Origin: a bacterium | GTDB lineage: Bacteria > Armatimonadota > JACIXR01 | Direction: 5' to 3' | Length of the DNA: 42,353 bases | Assembly: GCA_014360465.1 (NCBI GenBank) | Contig: JACIXQ010000013.1 | Span: forward strand, 376 to 42,728 | Shown: piece after piece, positions 9,675 to 17,722 of the stretch | Layout of the letters: every line of letters begins with the position of its first letter | Position numbering within the stretch: position 1 is the first letter of the stretch | The notes under the pieces: model-generated | What the model was told of the DNA's origin: nothing | The model's input: the letters and a program-made list of their open reading frames with translations, nothing else | Databases searched by the model: none | Position numbers and translations under genes: made by a program

Positions 9675-9860
9675 ATGAAGGTAAAGGTTGACAGAGAGCT
9701 ATGCATAGGTTGCGGACTCTGTGAGGAGAGCTGTCCTGAGGTCTTCGCCCTTGATGATGAGGGCAAGGCTTATGTCCTCCCCGATGCTGATTTAGAAGCC
9801 TGCGACCTTGAGGAGGTGGCAAACTCCTGCCCAGCCGAAGCAATAACGGTTGAGGATTAA
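9675..9860 (+). CDS. [4Fe-4S] ferredoxin, Thermotoga type
   Basis: 61-residue soluble electron carrier with a single [4Fe-4S] cluster. C10, C13, C16 and C52 are the expected ligands, and C20 and C43 sit where the Thermotoga maritima ferredoxin has a disulfide; overall the sequence resembles that protein. Acidic, as usual. RBS AAGGAGG lies about 10 bases upstream of the ATG. A TATAAT hexamer at 9638-9643 is a likely -10; the -35 is not clear. It is a single-gene unit, converging with the minus-strand small-RNA terminator that begins four bases past its stop. The redox partner is unknown. Confidence 0.93.
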   Translation: MKVKVDRELCIGCGLCEESCPEVFALDDEGKAYVLPDADLEACDLEEVANSCPAEAITVED

Positions 9861-9863
9861 ATC

Positions 9864-9908
9864 AAAAAGGGGGGAGACTCGATTTCAAAACAAAACAGGG
9901 TCTCCCCC
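9864..9908 (-). terminator. intrinsic terminator of the putative small RNA
   Basis: Perfect 9-bp stem (9870-9878 with 9900-9908, GGGGGAGAC) and a 21-base loop; on the minus strand it is followed by T5 (9864-9868). On the plus strand the hairpin has no T-tract, so its polarity fits a minus-strand transcript and not the ferredoxin mRNA. Confidence 0.55.
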
Positions 9909-10047
9909 ACAGAGATCCTTGCTAATCTTTTTAAAAGAATAATTTAGAATAATTTATAGGTAGAATTAGTGTGGGAGGCGAAAATATCAAAAGAGCAATT
10001 TACCTATAACAATTCCCACGGGCCTCTTTTCTCTACTTAAAAATTCT
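9864..10047 (-). ncRNA. putative small RNA gene, about 183 nt, unknown family
   Basis: Between pilD and the ferredoxin gene, with no protein gene, the minus strand carries a complete transcription unit: promoter at 10054-10081, start expected near 10047, and a hairpin plus T5 at 9864-9908. The body holds three pairs of complementary segments in interleaved order: a 10024-10030 with a' 9989-9995 (AAAAGAG, 7 bp), b 10014-10019 with b' 9971-9976 (GTGGGA, 6 bp), and c 10001-10009 with c' 9954-9962 (TTATAGGTA, 9 bp). In RNA order they read a-b-c-a'-b'-c', so they can form only pseudoknots or alternative folds. It lacks the signatures I know for tmRNA, RNase P RNA or SRP RNA; 6S RNA or a new family remains open. 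All of this is inference from sequence. Confidence 0.4.
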
Positions 10048-10053
10048 TTCGAA

Positions 10054-10081
10054 ATTATAAATGGACGTAAATAATAATCAA
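10054..10081 (-). promoter_or_regulatory. sigma70-type promoter of the putative small RNA
   Basis: Minus strand: TTGATT (10076-10081), 16-base spacer, perfect TATAAT (10054-10059). It lies downstream of the pilD terminator, so it would start a separate transcript towards the ferredoxin gene. Confidence 0.5.
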
Positions 10082-10156
10082 GTGGATGAAATGGGACCAG
10101 CTGTTCTCAGTGATGCGTGGCGGAACTCTACGCTACGGCTCTTGCGAGCTATAGCT

Positions 10157-10201
10157 CAAAAATAATGGAGGAGGGGGAAGACTTTGCTTTCTCCCTCCTC
10201 C
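10157..10201 (-). terminator. intrinsic terminator of the pil operon
   Basis: Four bases past the pilD stop codon. The 9-bp GC-rich stem (10167-10175 with 10193-10201) extends inward with weaker pairs and is followed on the minus strand by ATTATTTTTG. Next to it, 10146-10157 is a perfect 12-base palindrome (GAGCTATAGCTC). Confidence 0.75.
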
Positions 10202-10205
10202 CAAA

Positions 10206-11018
10206 TTATCTGAATCCCGCAAAGGTCAGGTAAAAATCTATAATCTGAGGAGCGAAAAAGATTGCTATTATACTTCCCACTACAAGGAATGGTCCGAATG
10301 GTAAATATGTTCCCCACTCCTTTTTTCTCCTCGCTATCAAGTAAATTCCCCAAAGCGCTCCCACTAAAACAGCAAGGAAAAAGGCGAGGAGAGCATTCTT
10401 CCAGCCAAGACAAGCACCCATCCCTGCAGATAACTTCACATCCCCTCCTCCCATACTCTCCTTCTTGAACATCTTCCTCCCAAGAAAATCTATAAGAACG
10501 ATTAAAACCCCCATAACAATAGCTGAAAGAATGGCGGGAGGAAGGAAACCGAACAATAACTCTTCCTCTCCCTTTACTATCTTCAGAATATCAATCGCTA
10601 TTCCCCAACCGATGGTGAAGAAAGAAAGTTCGTCGGGAATTATATAATGCTGAAGGTCTATAAAGAGAATGGCGATGAGAGCATAGACGAAGGGCAAATA
10701 TAGCAGAAGAGAGAGGGGTTCCTGCTCGTAAATCAAAAATCTATATGTCAAAAGAAGGGAAAGTATTGATGCGGAAAGCTCAACGATGAGATAGCGGGGT
10801 TCTATTTTTTCCCCGCAGTATCTACAGCGCCCTCTCAAAATGAGATAGCTGAAAATAGGTATTAGGTCTATCGTGTGAAGGCGAGCGTTGCATTTTGGGC
10901 AATGAGAGGGAGGAAAGATTATAGATTCCTCCCTTGGCAGTCGCCATATAAGCATATTCAAGAAACTACCCACTATCGCCCCGAAAATGAAGGCGACTGC
11001 CAGGAGGAAAACCGACAT
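10206..11018 (-). CDS. pilD: type IV prepilin peptidase / N-methyltransferase
   Basis: 270-residue inner-membrane aspartic peptidase (A24 family) that removes the leader of prepilins and methylates the new N-terminus. Residues seen: the two cysteine pairs of the cytoplasmic domain (C40/C43 and C65/C68), catalytic Asp candidates D121 (IDLQHYIIPDE) and D193 (MGGGDVKLSAG), and about eight hydrophobic segments. It is the last gene of pilB-pilT-pilC-pilD, 24 bases after pilC, with a terminator right after. No prepilin gene is in the window, so its substrates lie elsewhere. Confidence 0.93.
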   Translation of the reverse strand: MSVFLLAVAFIFGAIVGSFLNMLIWRLPREESIIFPPSHCPKCNARLHTIDLIPIFSYLILRGRCRYCGEKIEPRYLIVELSASILSLLLTYRFLIYEQEPLSLLLYLPFVYALIAILFIDLQHYIIPDELSFFTIGWGIAIDILKIVKGEEELLFGFLPPAILSAIVMGVLIVLIDFLGRKMFKKESMGGGDVKLSAGMGACLGWKNALLAFFLAVLVGALWGIYLIARRKKEWGTYLPFGPFLVVGSIIAIFFAPQIIDFYLTFAGFR

Positions 11019-11042
11019 ATGAATTGTTCCTTCTAAGCTTTT

Positions 11043-12287
11043 TTAGCCGCCTCCGCCTTGTTCGCCTATCTTCTGAAGCACGGTGATGATGGGACCCCAG
11101 AGGGCGATAAGGATGACGAGAACAGCACCACCAAGGAGAATCAGTACCACCGGCTGGATAGCATCGGAGAGGGATTGGATGGCGGTATCAACCTCCTGCT
11201 CATAGAATTCGGCAACTTTGAGGAGCATATCATCAAGCGCGCCAGATTCCTCGCCCACACTTACCATATGCACGACCATAGGAGGGAAGTATTTGCTCTT
11301 CTGCATGGGACCAGCGATGGGGTCACCTTCCCTGATGCGTGCCCTTGCCTCCATAATCGCATCCCCGATTATGGAGTTACCCACCGTGCCAGCAGTGGTT
11401 TCCATAGCCTGCAGGATGGGAACACCGGAACCAAGGAGTGTGGCAAGCGTGCGAGCAAAGCGTGCTATAGCAAGCCTATGAGCGAGCTTACCTACCACAG
11501 GGAGCTTCAACATCATAAAGTCCCATGCTCTCTTGCCCCAACGAGTGCTGCGGATGAAGCGGATAGCAAGGAAAAGCCCAACCAATATCGCGACTATCCA
11601 ATACCATTTATGTATCAAGAACTGGCTGAAGTTCATCAAAGCCTGCGTTAGAGGTGGAAGCTCCTGGGAAGCCTCTGATTTTTGGGTAATTTCCTGAATC
11701 ATTGATATGAACTTCGGCACTATGAAAGTAACGAGACCAATGATGATAACCAAGGCAAAACCGATAACGATTACAGGGTAGGTTAGAGCTCCTTTTACCT
11801 TCCTGCGCAGGGCGAGGTCATCCTCCAAGAACTTAGAAATTCTCTGGAGGACCTCCTCAAGCGCTCCACCCACTTCTCCTGCCCTGATCAAACCGACATA
11901 AAGGTCATTGAAAACGCGTGGATGCTTCGCCATAGCTCGCGAAAGGCTCTCTCCACCTTCCACATCCCTTCTCACCTGGTTAATAACCTTCTTCAAGGTA
12001 CCGCTTCCTGTCTGCTCCTCCAGAACAGAAAGCGCCTTGACCAATGTAACGCCTGCGTCTATCATCGTGGAGAACTGCCTACTAAAGATTGCCAAATCCG
12101 CTACCTTGACTCCTCCGATGAATGGCAGAGCAAATCCAGCTCCTGCTATCTTTTCTCTCCTAATGGAGACCACCTTATATCCTTCCCTTGCTAACCTTTG
12201 GGCTAAGACCTTCTCGTTCTCCGCTTCAGCTCTGCCCCTAATTATCTGCCCTGATGTATCTCGCGCTGCGTATTCGTAGTTAGGCAT
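11043..12287 (-). CDS. pilC: type IV pilus inner-membrane platform protein
   Basis: 414 residues, typical length. Two repeated T2SSF domains (about 68-195 and 275-400), each with a cytoplasmic helical part and hydrophobic segments; the N-terminus YEYAARDTSGQIIRG and the motifs FSRQFSTMIDAGV and GEESGALDDML are characteristic. PilC couples the PilB and PilT motors to pilin insertion or removal. ATG start with GGAGG upstream; 29 bases after pilT. The similar GspF of type II secretion is the alternative, but the pilT neighbour favours a pilus. Confidence 0.93.
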   Translation of the reverse strand: MPNYEYAARDTSGQIIRGRAEAENEKVLAQRLAREGYKVVSIRREKIAGAGFALPFIGGVKVADLAIFSRQFSTMIDAGVTLVKALSVLEEQTGSGTLKKVINQVRRDVEGGESLSRAMAKHPRVFNDLYVGLIRAGEVGGALEEVLQRISKFLEDDLALRRKVKGALTYPVIVIGFALVIIIGLVTFIVPKFISMIQEITQKSEASQELPPLTQALMNFSQFLIHKWYWIVAILVGLFLAIRFIRSTRWGKRAWDFMMLKLPVVGKLAHRLAIARFARTLATLLGSGVPILQAMETTAGTVGNSIIGDAIMEARARIREGDPIAGPMQKSKYFPPMVVHMVSVGEESGALDDMLLKVAEFYEQEVDTAIQSLSDAIQPVVLILLGGAVLVILIALWGPIITVLQKIGEQGGGG

Positions 12288-12316
12288 TTACTTTCACCTC
12301 CTTTTCTAAAATATTT

Positions 12317-13459
12317 TCACCTCATAGGGCGAACTGGTCCCGAGCTTGCAATCAATTTCTTCAGCTCATCGGGGTTTATCGCCCTGCTCATCGCTTCTTC
12401 ATAAGTTATCAGCCCCTTATTGTAGAGGTCCCGCAAGGATTGATCCATAGTCTGCATTCCTATCTCCCCACTCGTCTGTATGATTGATGGTATTTGATGG
12501 AATTTCATTTCCCTTATTAGGTTACGAATTGCGGGGGTGCAAATCATCACCTCGCAAGCAGGCACCCTTCCCGGACCATCCGCGCGAGGGAGCAATTGCT
12601 GGGATATCACCGCCACAAGAGTGTTAGCAAGCTGAACCCTCACCTGGTCCTGCTGGGAGGGAGGAAAGACATCTATGATTCTCTCTACAGTTTGGGCAGC
12701 GTTGTTAGTGTGGAGAGTGGCAAGGACGAGGTGTCCAGTTTCGGCAGCGGTTATCGCCGTTGCCATGGTCTCCAAGTCCCTCATCTCACCCACAAGTATC
12801 ACATCGGGATCCTCTCTAAGTGCACTGCGAAGGGCGGCAGCGAAGCTTTTGGTATCATGCCCCACTTCACGTTGGTTGATTATGGAGAGCTTATGAGGAT
12901 GAAGATACTCAATGGGGTCCTCAATCGTGATGATGTGGCAACTTCGTTCCGAGTTTATCACGCCAATCATAGCGGCGAGGGTAGTTGATTTACCACTTCC
13001 AGTCGGTCCGGTTACGAGGACCAAACCGCGAGGTCGCCGAGTGATATCCTCAAGAATGGGAGGGAGATTCAGCTCCCTGATTGTGGGAATTCTGGCAGGG
13101 ATGAGGCGAAAAGCTCCCGCCACATTACCCCTATCGCGATAGATATTGCAGCGAAAGCGAGCTATCTTTGAGAGGGAATAAGAAAAGTCAAGCTCCCATT
13201 CGCTTTCGAACCTTTGTATCTGGTCATCCCTTAGTATGTCATAAATCAACCTCTGTGCCTGGGAAGGTTTGACCCTCTCATAAGGAAGAGGGACAAGCTT
13301 CCCATCCACTCTTAGTGTAGGGGGAACACCGACACAAAGATGAAGGTCGGAAGCCCCCTTTTCCACAACGATTCTCAACAAATCGTCTATATGAACATCG
13401 TCAAGTGAAATTTGACGTCCAGTTTCTCTTTCTGTTACTGGGTCGGGGCGATTTTCCAT
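12317..13459 (-). CDS. pilT: type IV pilus retraction ATPase
   Basis: 380 residues. Walker A GPTGSGKST at 151-159, Asp-box EDPIEYLHPH, Walker B-region DPDVILVGEMRD, His-box TLHTNNA and the PilT-typical AIRNLIRE near the C-terminus. The protein forms a cytoplasmic hexamer that powers pilus retraction and so twitching motility and DNA uptake. Its AIRNLIRE motif separates it from PilB. RBS GGAGGAA before the ATG; 18 bases after pilB. Confidence 0.95.
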   Translation of the reverse strand: MENRPDPVTERETGRQISLDDVHIDDLLRIVVEKGASDLHLCVGVPPTLRVDGKLVPLPYERVKPSQAQRLIYDILRDDQIQRFESEWELDFSYSLSKIARFRCNIYRDRGNVAGAFRLIPARIPTIRELNLPPILEDITRRPRGLVLVTGPTGSGKSTTLAAMIGVINSERSCHIITIEDPIEYLHPHKLSIINQREVGHDTKSFAAALRSALREDPDVILVGEMRDLETMATAITAAETGHLVLATLHTNNAAQTVERIIDVFPPSQQDQVRVQLANTLVAVISQQLLPRADGPGRVPACEVMICTPAIRNLIREMKFHQIPSIIQTSGEIGMQTMDQSLRDLYNKGLITYEEAMSRAINPDELKKLIASSGPVRPMR

Positions 13460-13477
13460 ATACCGATTCCTCCTTTT

Positions 13478-15229
13478 TTAGAATCCTACAGTTGCTGCTA
13501 CACGCAAGACCTCCTCAATCGTGGTTATGCCCGCCATAGCCTTTCGCAATCCATCCTCCATAAGTGTCTTCATACCATTAGCCTTCGCTGCTTCTCTAAT
13601 TTCGCCCAAAGGCGCTCTCCTTACAATGAGCTCCGCTATCTCCTCGTTCACTACCATCAACTCGAATATACCCGTTCTACCGTAGTAGCCAGTGTGCCTG
13701 CAGTATTCGCAACCTCTACCCCTATAGAAAGTCACTCCTTCAACTTCCTCCGGGGTAAGTCCGAGACGCCTTAATCCTTCCGCAGGTGGTTTATAGGGCT
13801 CTTTACAATGCGGACAGAGGGTTCTAACAAGGCGTTGGGCGAGCACACCTATCAAGGAAGCGGAGACGAGGAATGGCTCAACACCCATATCTATAAGTCG
13901 GGTTATAGCTGTGGGAGCATCGTTGGTGTGAAGGGTAGAGAGAACCAGGTGTCCTGTAAGGGACGCTTCCACCGCTATCTCCGCTGTTTCAAGGTCTCTG
14001 ATCTCACCTACCATCATTATGTCGGGGTCGTGGCGTAGGAAGTAGCGGAGAGCATTGGAGAAGAGAAGACCAGCCTTTGTATTCACCTGCACCTGGTAAA
14101 TGCCTGGAAGCTGATATTCCACAGGGTCCTCAATGGTGATTATATTGACCTCCGTAGTATTGAGCCGGTTAAGGATGGAGTACTGGGTAGTCGTTTTGCC
14201 GGAACCTGTTGGTCCCGTGGAGAGGATGATGCCATAGGGATAGGATATGAGCTTTTCTAATTGTGCGAATGTATCCGGGAAGAATCCCAGCTTGTGCAAG
14301 CCAATCAAGGGGTTCTGCCTGTCAAGGATCCGCATCACTATCTTTTCGCCCGTTATCGTTGGAATACAAGAAACGCGTAGGTCGTAATCCTTGCCATCGG
14401 GCGTTCTGATAGGGATTCTTCCATCCTGGGGAAGGCGCCGCTCGGCTATGTTCATATCCGCCATAATCTTGATTCTTGAGGTAAGAGGAGGATGGAGGAA
14501 GCGAGGCAGGTTCATAACCTCGTGGAGTATACCATCAATCCTGTATCTTATCCTGACGCTCCTTCGTTCCGGCTCGACATGGATATCGGAAGCCCTTTCC
14601 TTAATCGCCTGGTGGATTATGGCGTTTACCGCTCTGATAATGGGTGCCTCTTCAGCCACCCTAAGTGCTTCCTCCTCTTCAGCGGATATCTCGCCCCTTG
14701 CCCGCAAAGTTGAAATAGCTTCCTGCACGGCTGTTGGTAGGCCGCCAGCTCCAGCGGTTTCCGTGACAACTGCAGCTGTAGCGGGTGCAACTTCAGCTCT
14801 GTAATGTCTGTTTATCGCCTCCGTTATCAAATCGGGAACAGCCACAGCTGGCTCGATATCCAGACCCGTTACCAGTCGGAGGTCATCAATTGCCACGATA
14901 TTGGTAGGGTCAGCCATAGCTACTAAAAGCTTCCTATCGCTTATCTTCCGCACGGGAATGACATTATAGCGCTGGGCGAAATGCTGGGGAACAAGGTTCA
15001 CAGCACTGGGGTCTATCCTCTCTTTGCTAAAATCAATAAAAGGATAGCCCAACTGCTTTGCCCAGGCGGCGTAAACCTGCTCCTCCTTGGCGTAGCCAAG
15101 GTCAATGAGTAGCTTCTTGATATCCGCCTTGGTCGCCTTGGCTACATCACGCACCTCCTTGAGCTGCTCAGGAGTGATTACTCCTTCCTCAAGAAGGATT
15201 TCGCCTACATCTTTTCTCATCATCGCCAT
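13478..15229 (-). CDS. pilB: type IV pilus extension ATPase
   Basis: 583 residues. N-terminal MshEN/GspE-N domain (about 10-145), an Ala-rich linker, then the ATPase core: SDIHVEP near 214, Walker A GPTGSGKT at 339-346, EDPVEYQL, DPDIMMVGEIRD and TLHTNDAPTA. A four-cysteine zinc module (CPHC...CEYC) lies in the last 120 residues, as in PilB/GspE. It powers pilus assembly. A promoter inside the end of aroE (15278-15305) may start the pil operon. Confidence 0.95.
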   Translation of the reverse strand: MAMMRKDVGEILLEEGVITPEQLKEVRDVAKATKADIKKLLIDLGYAKEEQVYAAWAKQLGYPFIDFSKERIDPSAVNLVPQHFAQRYNVIPVRKISDRKLLVAMADPTNIVAIDDLRLVTGLDIEPAVAVPDLITEAINRHYRAEVAPATAAVVTETAGAGGLPTAVQEAISTLRARGEISAEEEEALRVAEEAPIIRAVNAIIHQAIKERASDIHVEPERRSVRIRYRIDGILHEVMNLPRFLHPPLTSRIKIMADMNIAERRLPQDGRIPIRTPDGKDYDLRVSCIPTITGEKIVMRILDRQNPLIGLHKLGFFPDTFAQLEKLISYPYGIILSTGPTGSGKTTTQYSILNRLNTTEVNIITIEDPVEYQLPGIYQVQVNTKAGLLFSNALRYFLRHDPDIMMVGEIRDLETAEIAVEASLTGHLVLSTLHTNDAPTAITRLIDMGVEPFLVSASLIGVLAQRLVRTLCPHCKEPYKPPAEGLRRLGLTPEEVEGVTFYRGRGCEYCRHTGYYGRTGIFELMVVNEEIAELIVRRAPLGEIREAAKANGMKTLMEDGLRKAMAGITTIEEVLRVAATVGF

Positions 15230-15277
15230 AGCTTTTCACGCCCCTTTAAAAGGGATTTTGTGTATTCCATAATTATC

Positions 15278-15305
15278 ATTATACACCATATAGAATTTTT
15301 TGCAA
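15278..15305 (-). promoter_or_regulatory. possible sigma70 promoter for the pil operon
   Basis: Minus strand: TTGCAA (15300-15305), 16-base spacer, perfect TATAAT (15278-15283) about 50 bases before the pilB ATG. It overlaps the last codons and stop of aroE, so the pil genes could be transcribed independently of the long upstream operon. Confidence 0.5.
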
Positions 15306-16148
15306 TACATTTTCCATAACATCAAGTGGAGCCTTCTTTCCCGTCCAAATCTCGAAGGAATATGCCCCTTGATGAAGAAGCATCCGCCACCCTTCCACCA
15401 CCCTCGCCCCTTTCTCTTTAGCAATCCTCAAAAGAGGGGTCTCACGAGGATTATAAACCAAATCCATAACCAGTATATCTTCCCTCAACGCATCCTCTAT
15501 TCCCTCTATCGACTCTCCCTTCATACCAAGGGAGGTAGCGTTGACCAGAATATCAGCCTCTTGCATTGCCCTCTTTAAAGCAGAAGGGGTCAGCTTGTCC
15601 GCCATCACTTCCCCAATCCCTTTGAACTTTTCCGCCAAATCCCTTGCTTTTTCCTCCGTCCTATTCAAAATTATACAACTCGCCCCATCCTTGATTAGTG
15701 CGAATACAACCGCTCTTCCCGCTCCTCCCGCGCCAAGAACAACCACCTTCTTATCCTTTACACTACATCCAAGAGCTCTTCTGAATCCCTCCACATCTGT
15801 ATTGAAGCCCACCAGCTTTCCATTTTTATTTAGAATCGTATTAACCGCACCCACCATCCGCGCCTCCTCGCTTAACTCATCAAGATATTCTCCCACTTTC
15901 TCCTTGTGAGGGATAGTAACATTCAGCCCAACAATACCCAAACCTCTAACCCCATCTATAGCGAGCTTCAAATTGGAGGGCTCCACCTCCCAGGCAAGGT
16001 AAACATAGTTGAGACCAAGGTGGAGAAAAGCAGAGTTGTGCATTTGAGGTGAAAGAGAATGGGATATAGGATAACCGATAACCCCTACCACTTTTGTGGT
16101 AGCATCTATAGGCATTGATTTAGCTTCCCGCTTTATCGCACGCTTCAT
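15279..16148 (-). CDS. aroE: shikimate dehydrogenase
   Basis: About 289 residues. NADPH-dependent reduction of 3-dehydroshikimate to shikimate. Seen: substrate loop GYPISHSLSPQMHN, the catalytic-Lys motif NVTIPHKE, GAVNTI, FNTDVEGF and the nucleotide loop GAGGAGRAV, with a C-terminal GWRMLLHQGAYSFEIWTG. Of two in-frame ATGs, the one at 16146-16148 is preferred: GAGGA sits 6 bases before it but touches the ATG at 16152-16154. A third in-frame ATG before PIDATTKVVGVIG would give a shorter N-terminus. It belongs to the shikimate pathway together with aroC, aroK and aroB about 16 kb away. Confidence 0.93.
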   Translation of the reverse strand: MKRAIKREAKSMPIDATTKVVGVIGYPISHSLSPQMHNSAFLHLGLNYVYLAWEVEPSNLKLAIDGVRGLGIVGLNVTIPHKEKVGEYLDELSEEARMVGAVNTILNKNGKLVGFNTDVEGFRRALGCSVKDKKVVVLGAGGAGRAVVFALIKDGASCIILNRTEEKARDLAEKFKGIGEVMADKLTPSALKRAMQEADILVNATSLGMKGESIEGIEDALREDILVMDLVYNPRETPLLRIAKEKGARVVEGWRMLLHQGAYSFEIWTGKKAPLDVMENVLQKILYGV

Positions 16149-16157
16149 ATACATTCC

Positions 16158-16688
16158 TCATTTATTTTGACGAAAATGCCTTCTTATAGGTTCCCTCACG
16201 AATCGGAGTAGAAACCTTTCAAATTTATAAAAAATTCGCGTTGCAAGTCCTTGCCTTCCTTCGGTAGGTTTTACTAAAATAGTCCACATTCCCACCCTGT
16301 TACCGCCCAAAACATCGGTTAACACCCTGTCCCCAACCATTAGACACTGCCAAGGTTCCAACCCCATAGATTCCATCGCTTTCTTCAAGCCGCGGGTAGC
16401 AGGTTTGTATCCACCTCTAAAATACGGTATCCCCAACTTTCTGCAAATCTGCCACAACCTCTTTATCCTAAAAGTGTTGGAAAATATGCAAAGCTGAAAA
16501 CCTTCTTCTTTTAATTTTTTTATCCAGCTCAATATTTCCGGAGAAACCTGGTCGCTTTTCCCTGGAACAAGCGTGTTATCAAGGTCAAAAATTATACCTT
16601 TAATGCCCATTGATTTGAGGGTCTCAAGATCAATCTCCCAGAGTGAAGCAATAAACCAATCAGGGGCTATCCCTTTTCTTTTCGCCAC
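16158..16688 (-). CDS. yqeG: YqeG-type HAD phosphatase
   Basis: 176 residues, HAD superfamily class IIIA. The nucleophile motif is D35-L-D37-N-T, followed by the Ser/Thr motif FSNT, a Lys in GGYKPA and the acidic motif GDRVLTDVLG. YqeG homologues are found in Firmicutes, Cyanobacteria and relatives; the substrate here is not known. It starts inside the end of mltG (22-base overlap) and ends just before aroE, so the three are translated from one message. Confidence 0.85.
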   Translation of the reverse strand: MAKRKGIAPDWFIASLWEIDLETLKSMGIKGIIFDLDNTLVPGKSDQVSPEILSWIKKLKEEGFQLCIFSNTFRIKRLWQICRKLGIPYFRGGYKPATRGLKKAMESMGLEPWQCLMVGDRVLTDVLGGNRVGMWTILVKPTEGRQGLATRIFYKFERFLLRFVREPIRRHFRQNK

Positions 16689-17674
16689 ATCTCCCTCGCT
16701 TTCTCAACCGCTCTGTAGTGTTCCTCCGCTGTCCGGGAAAAGATATGATAACCATTAGGGAGGGCAACATAGAAAAGGTAATCAGTGGGTTCGGGATTGA
16801 GAGCTGCTTCTATTGATGGAATCCCCGGGTTGCAAATCGGTGTTGGCGGCAATCCTTTCACACGATAGGTATTATAGGGAGAATTCAACTCCAAATCCTT
16901 GTAGGTTATCATCTCCTTATGTTCGGGAAGGATATATTGAACCGTTGCATCACATTCAAGCTTTATTCCTTTTTTCAATCGGTTCAGCAGAACCCCTGCT
17001 ATTAGCCTTCTTTCCTCGTCGTGCTTTGCCTCCCACTCGACCAAAGAGGCAAGCTTCAAAGTATCATAAAAGGGAAGAACTCCTTTTCCCCAAAACTTAT
17101 CCAAGACCTTATAGCGAAAATTCTCCAAGAAGGTCTTCAAAATTCTTTCCTTGTCCACCCCTTTTGGGAAAAAATATGTATCAGGAAAAAGAAACCCTTC
17201 CAAATTAGCTGTGGGGGCGGACACGATTGCCCTAAGATACACCGGAGCATTCTGAGCTAAGGCGACGAATTCATTCTGGGATACCAAGCCAGCCTCCTCT
17301 AACCTTTTTCCTATCTGCTTTATAGTGAATCCCTCTGGTATGGTGACCTTCACGATTTTGCTCTCACCTTTTGCAATCATATTGAGGATTTTATAAGGAG
17401 AAAGGTTAGGTGATATTTCATACAAGCCCGCTTTGAGCTTCTTTACTTTTCCCGTCAAAAATGCCAGGGCTATGAATACTCCCTTGCTCCTAATCAGTCC
17501 CTCCTTTTTGAGGTTATCGGCTATAGATAGAAGAGATGAGCCTGCTTTTATCTCTATCTCTTTTGGATTTCCATTGCCTGATGGCAAAAAGGAATAAATT
17601 GCCAAGAAGAGGAAGCAAGCGATGAAGAGATAAATCGCGAGATTTATCGGCTTTTTGAGTGCACCTTTGCCCAT
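16667..17674 (-). CDS. mltG: endolytic peptidoglycan transglycosylase
   Basis: 335 residues with an N-terminal membrane anchor (about 12-30), a LysM-like part (about 40-110) and the YceG/MltG catalytic domain. The likely catalytic Glu is E213 in ASLVEWEA; LEGFLFPDTYFF (158-169) and NPGIPSIEAALNP are family motifs. MltG cuts nascent glycan strands and so sets their length. The gene follows pheS by 48 bases, an interval holding a small hairpin without a T-tract, and overlaps yqeG. Confidence 0.92.
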   Translation of the reverse strand: MGKGALKKPINLAIYLFIACFLFLAIYSFLPSGNGNPKEIEIKAGSSLLSIADNLKKEGLIRSKGVFIALAFLTGKVKKLKAGLYEISPNLSPYKILNMIAKGESKIVKVTIPEGFTIKQIGKRLEEAGLVSQNEFVALAQNAPVYLRAIVSAPTANLEGFLFPDTYFFPKGVDKERILKTFLENFRYKVLDKFWGKGVLPFYDTLKLASLVEWEAKHDEERRLIAGVLLNRLKKGIKLECDATVQYILPEHKEMITYKDLELNSPYNTYRVKGLPPTPICNPGIPSIEAALNPEPTDYLFYVALPNGYHIFSRTAEEHYRAVEKAREMWRKEKG

Positions 17675-17722
17675 AATTACCGATATAGGGTAAACAGTTT
17701 TTCCGTTTTAATAAACGGGGAA

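Noticed and set aside
9864-9908. Hairpin as terminator of the ferredoxin gene
   Set aside because: On the plus strand there is no T-tract after the stem; the T5 lies on the minus-strand side.
10088-10156. 22-codon plus-strand ORF
   Set aside because: No ribosome binding site, no recognisable product, and other frames are equally open.
17675-17722. Terminator between pheS and mltG
   Set aside because: The small inverted repeat (CCGTTT...AAACGG) is followed by A residues on the transcript strand, not T.
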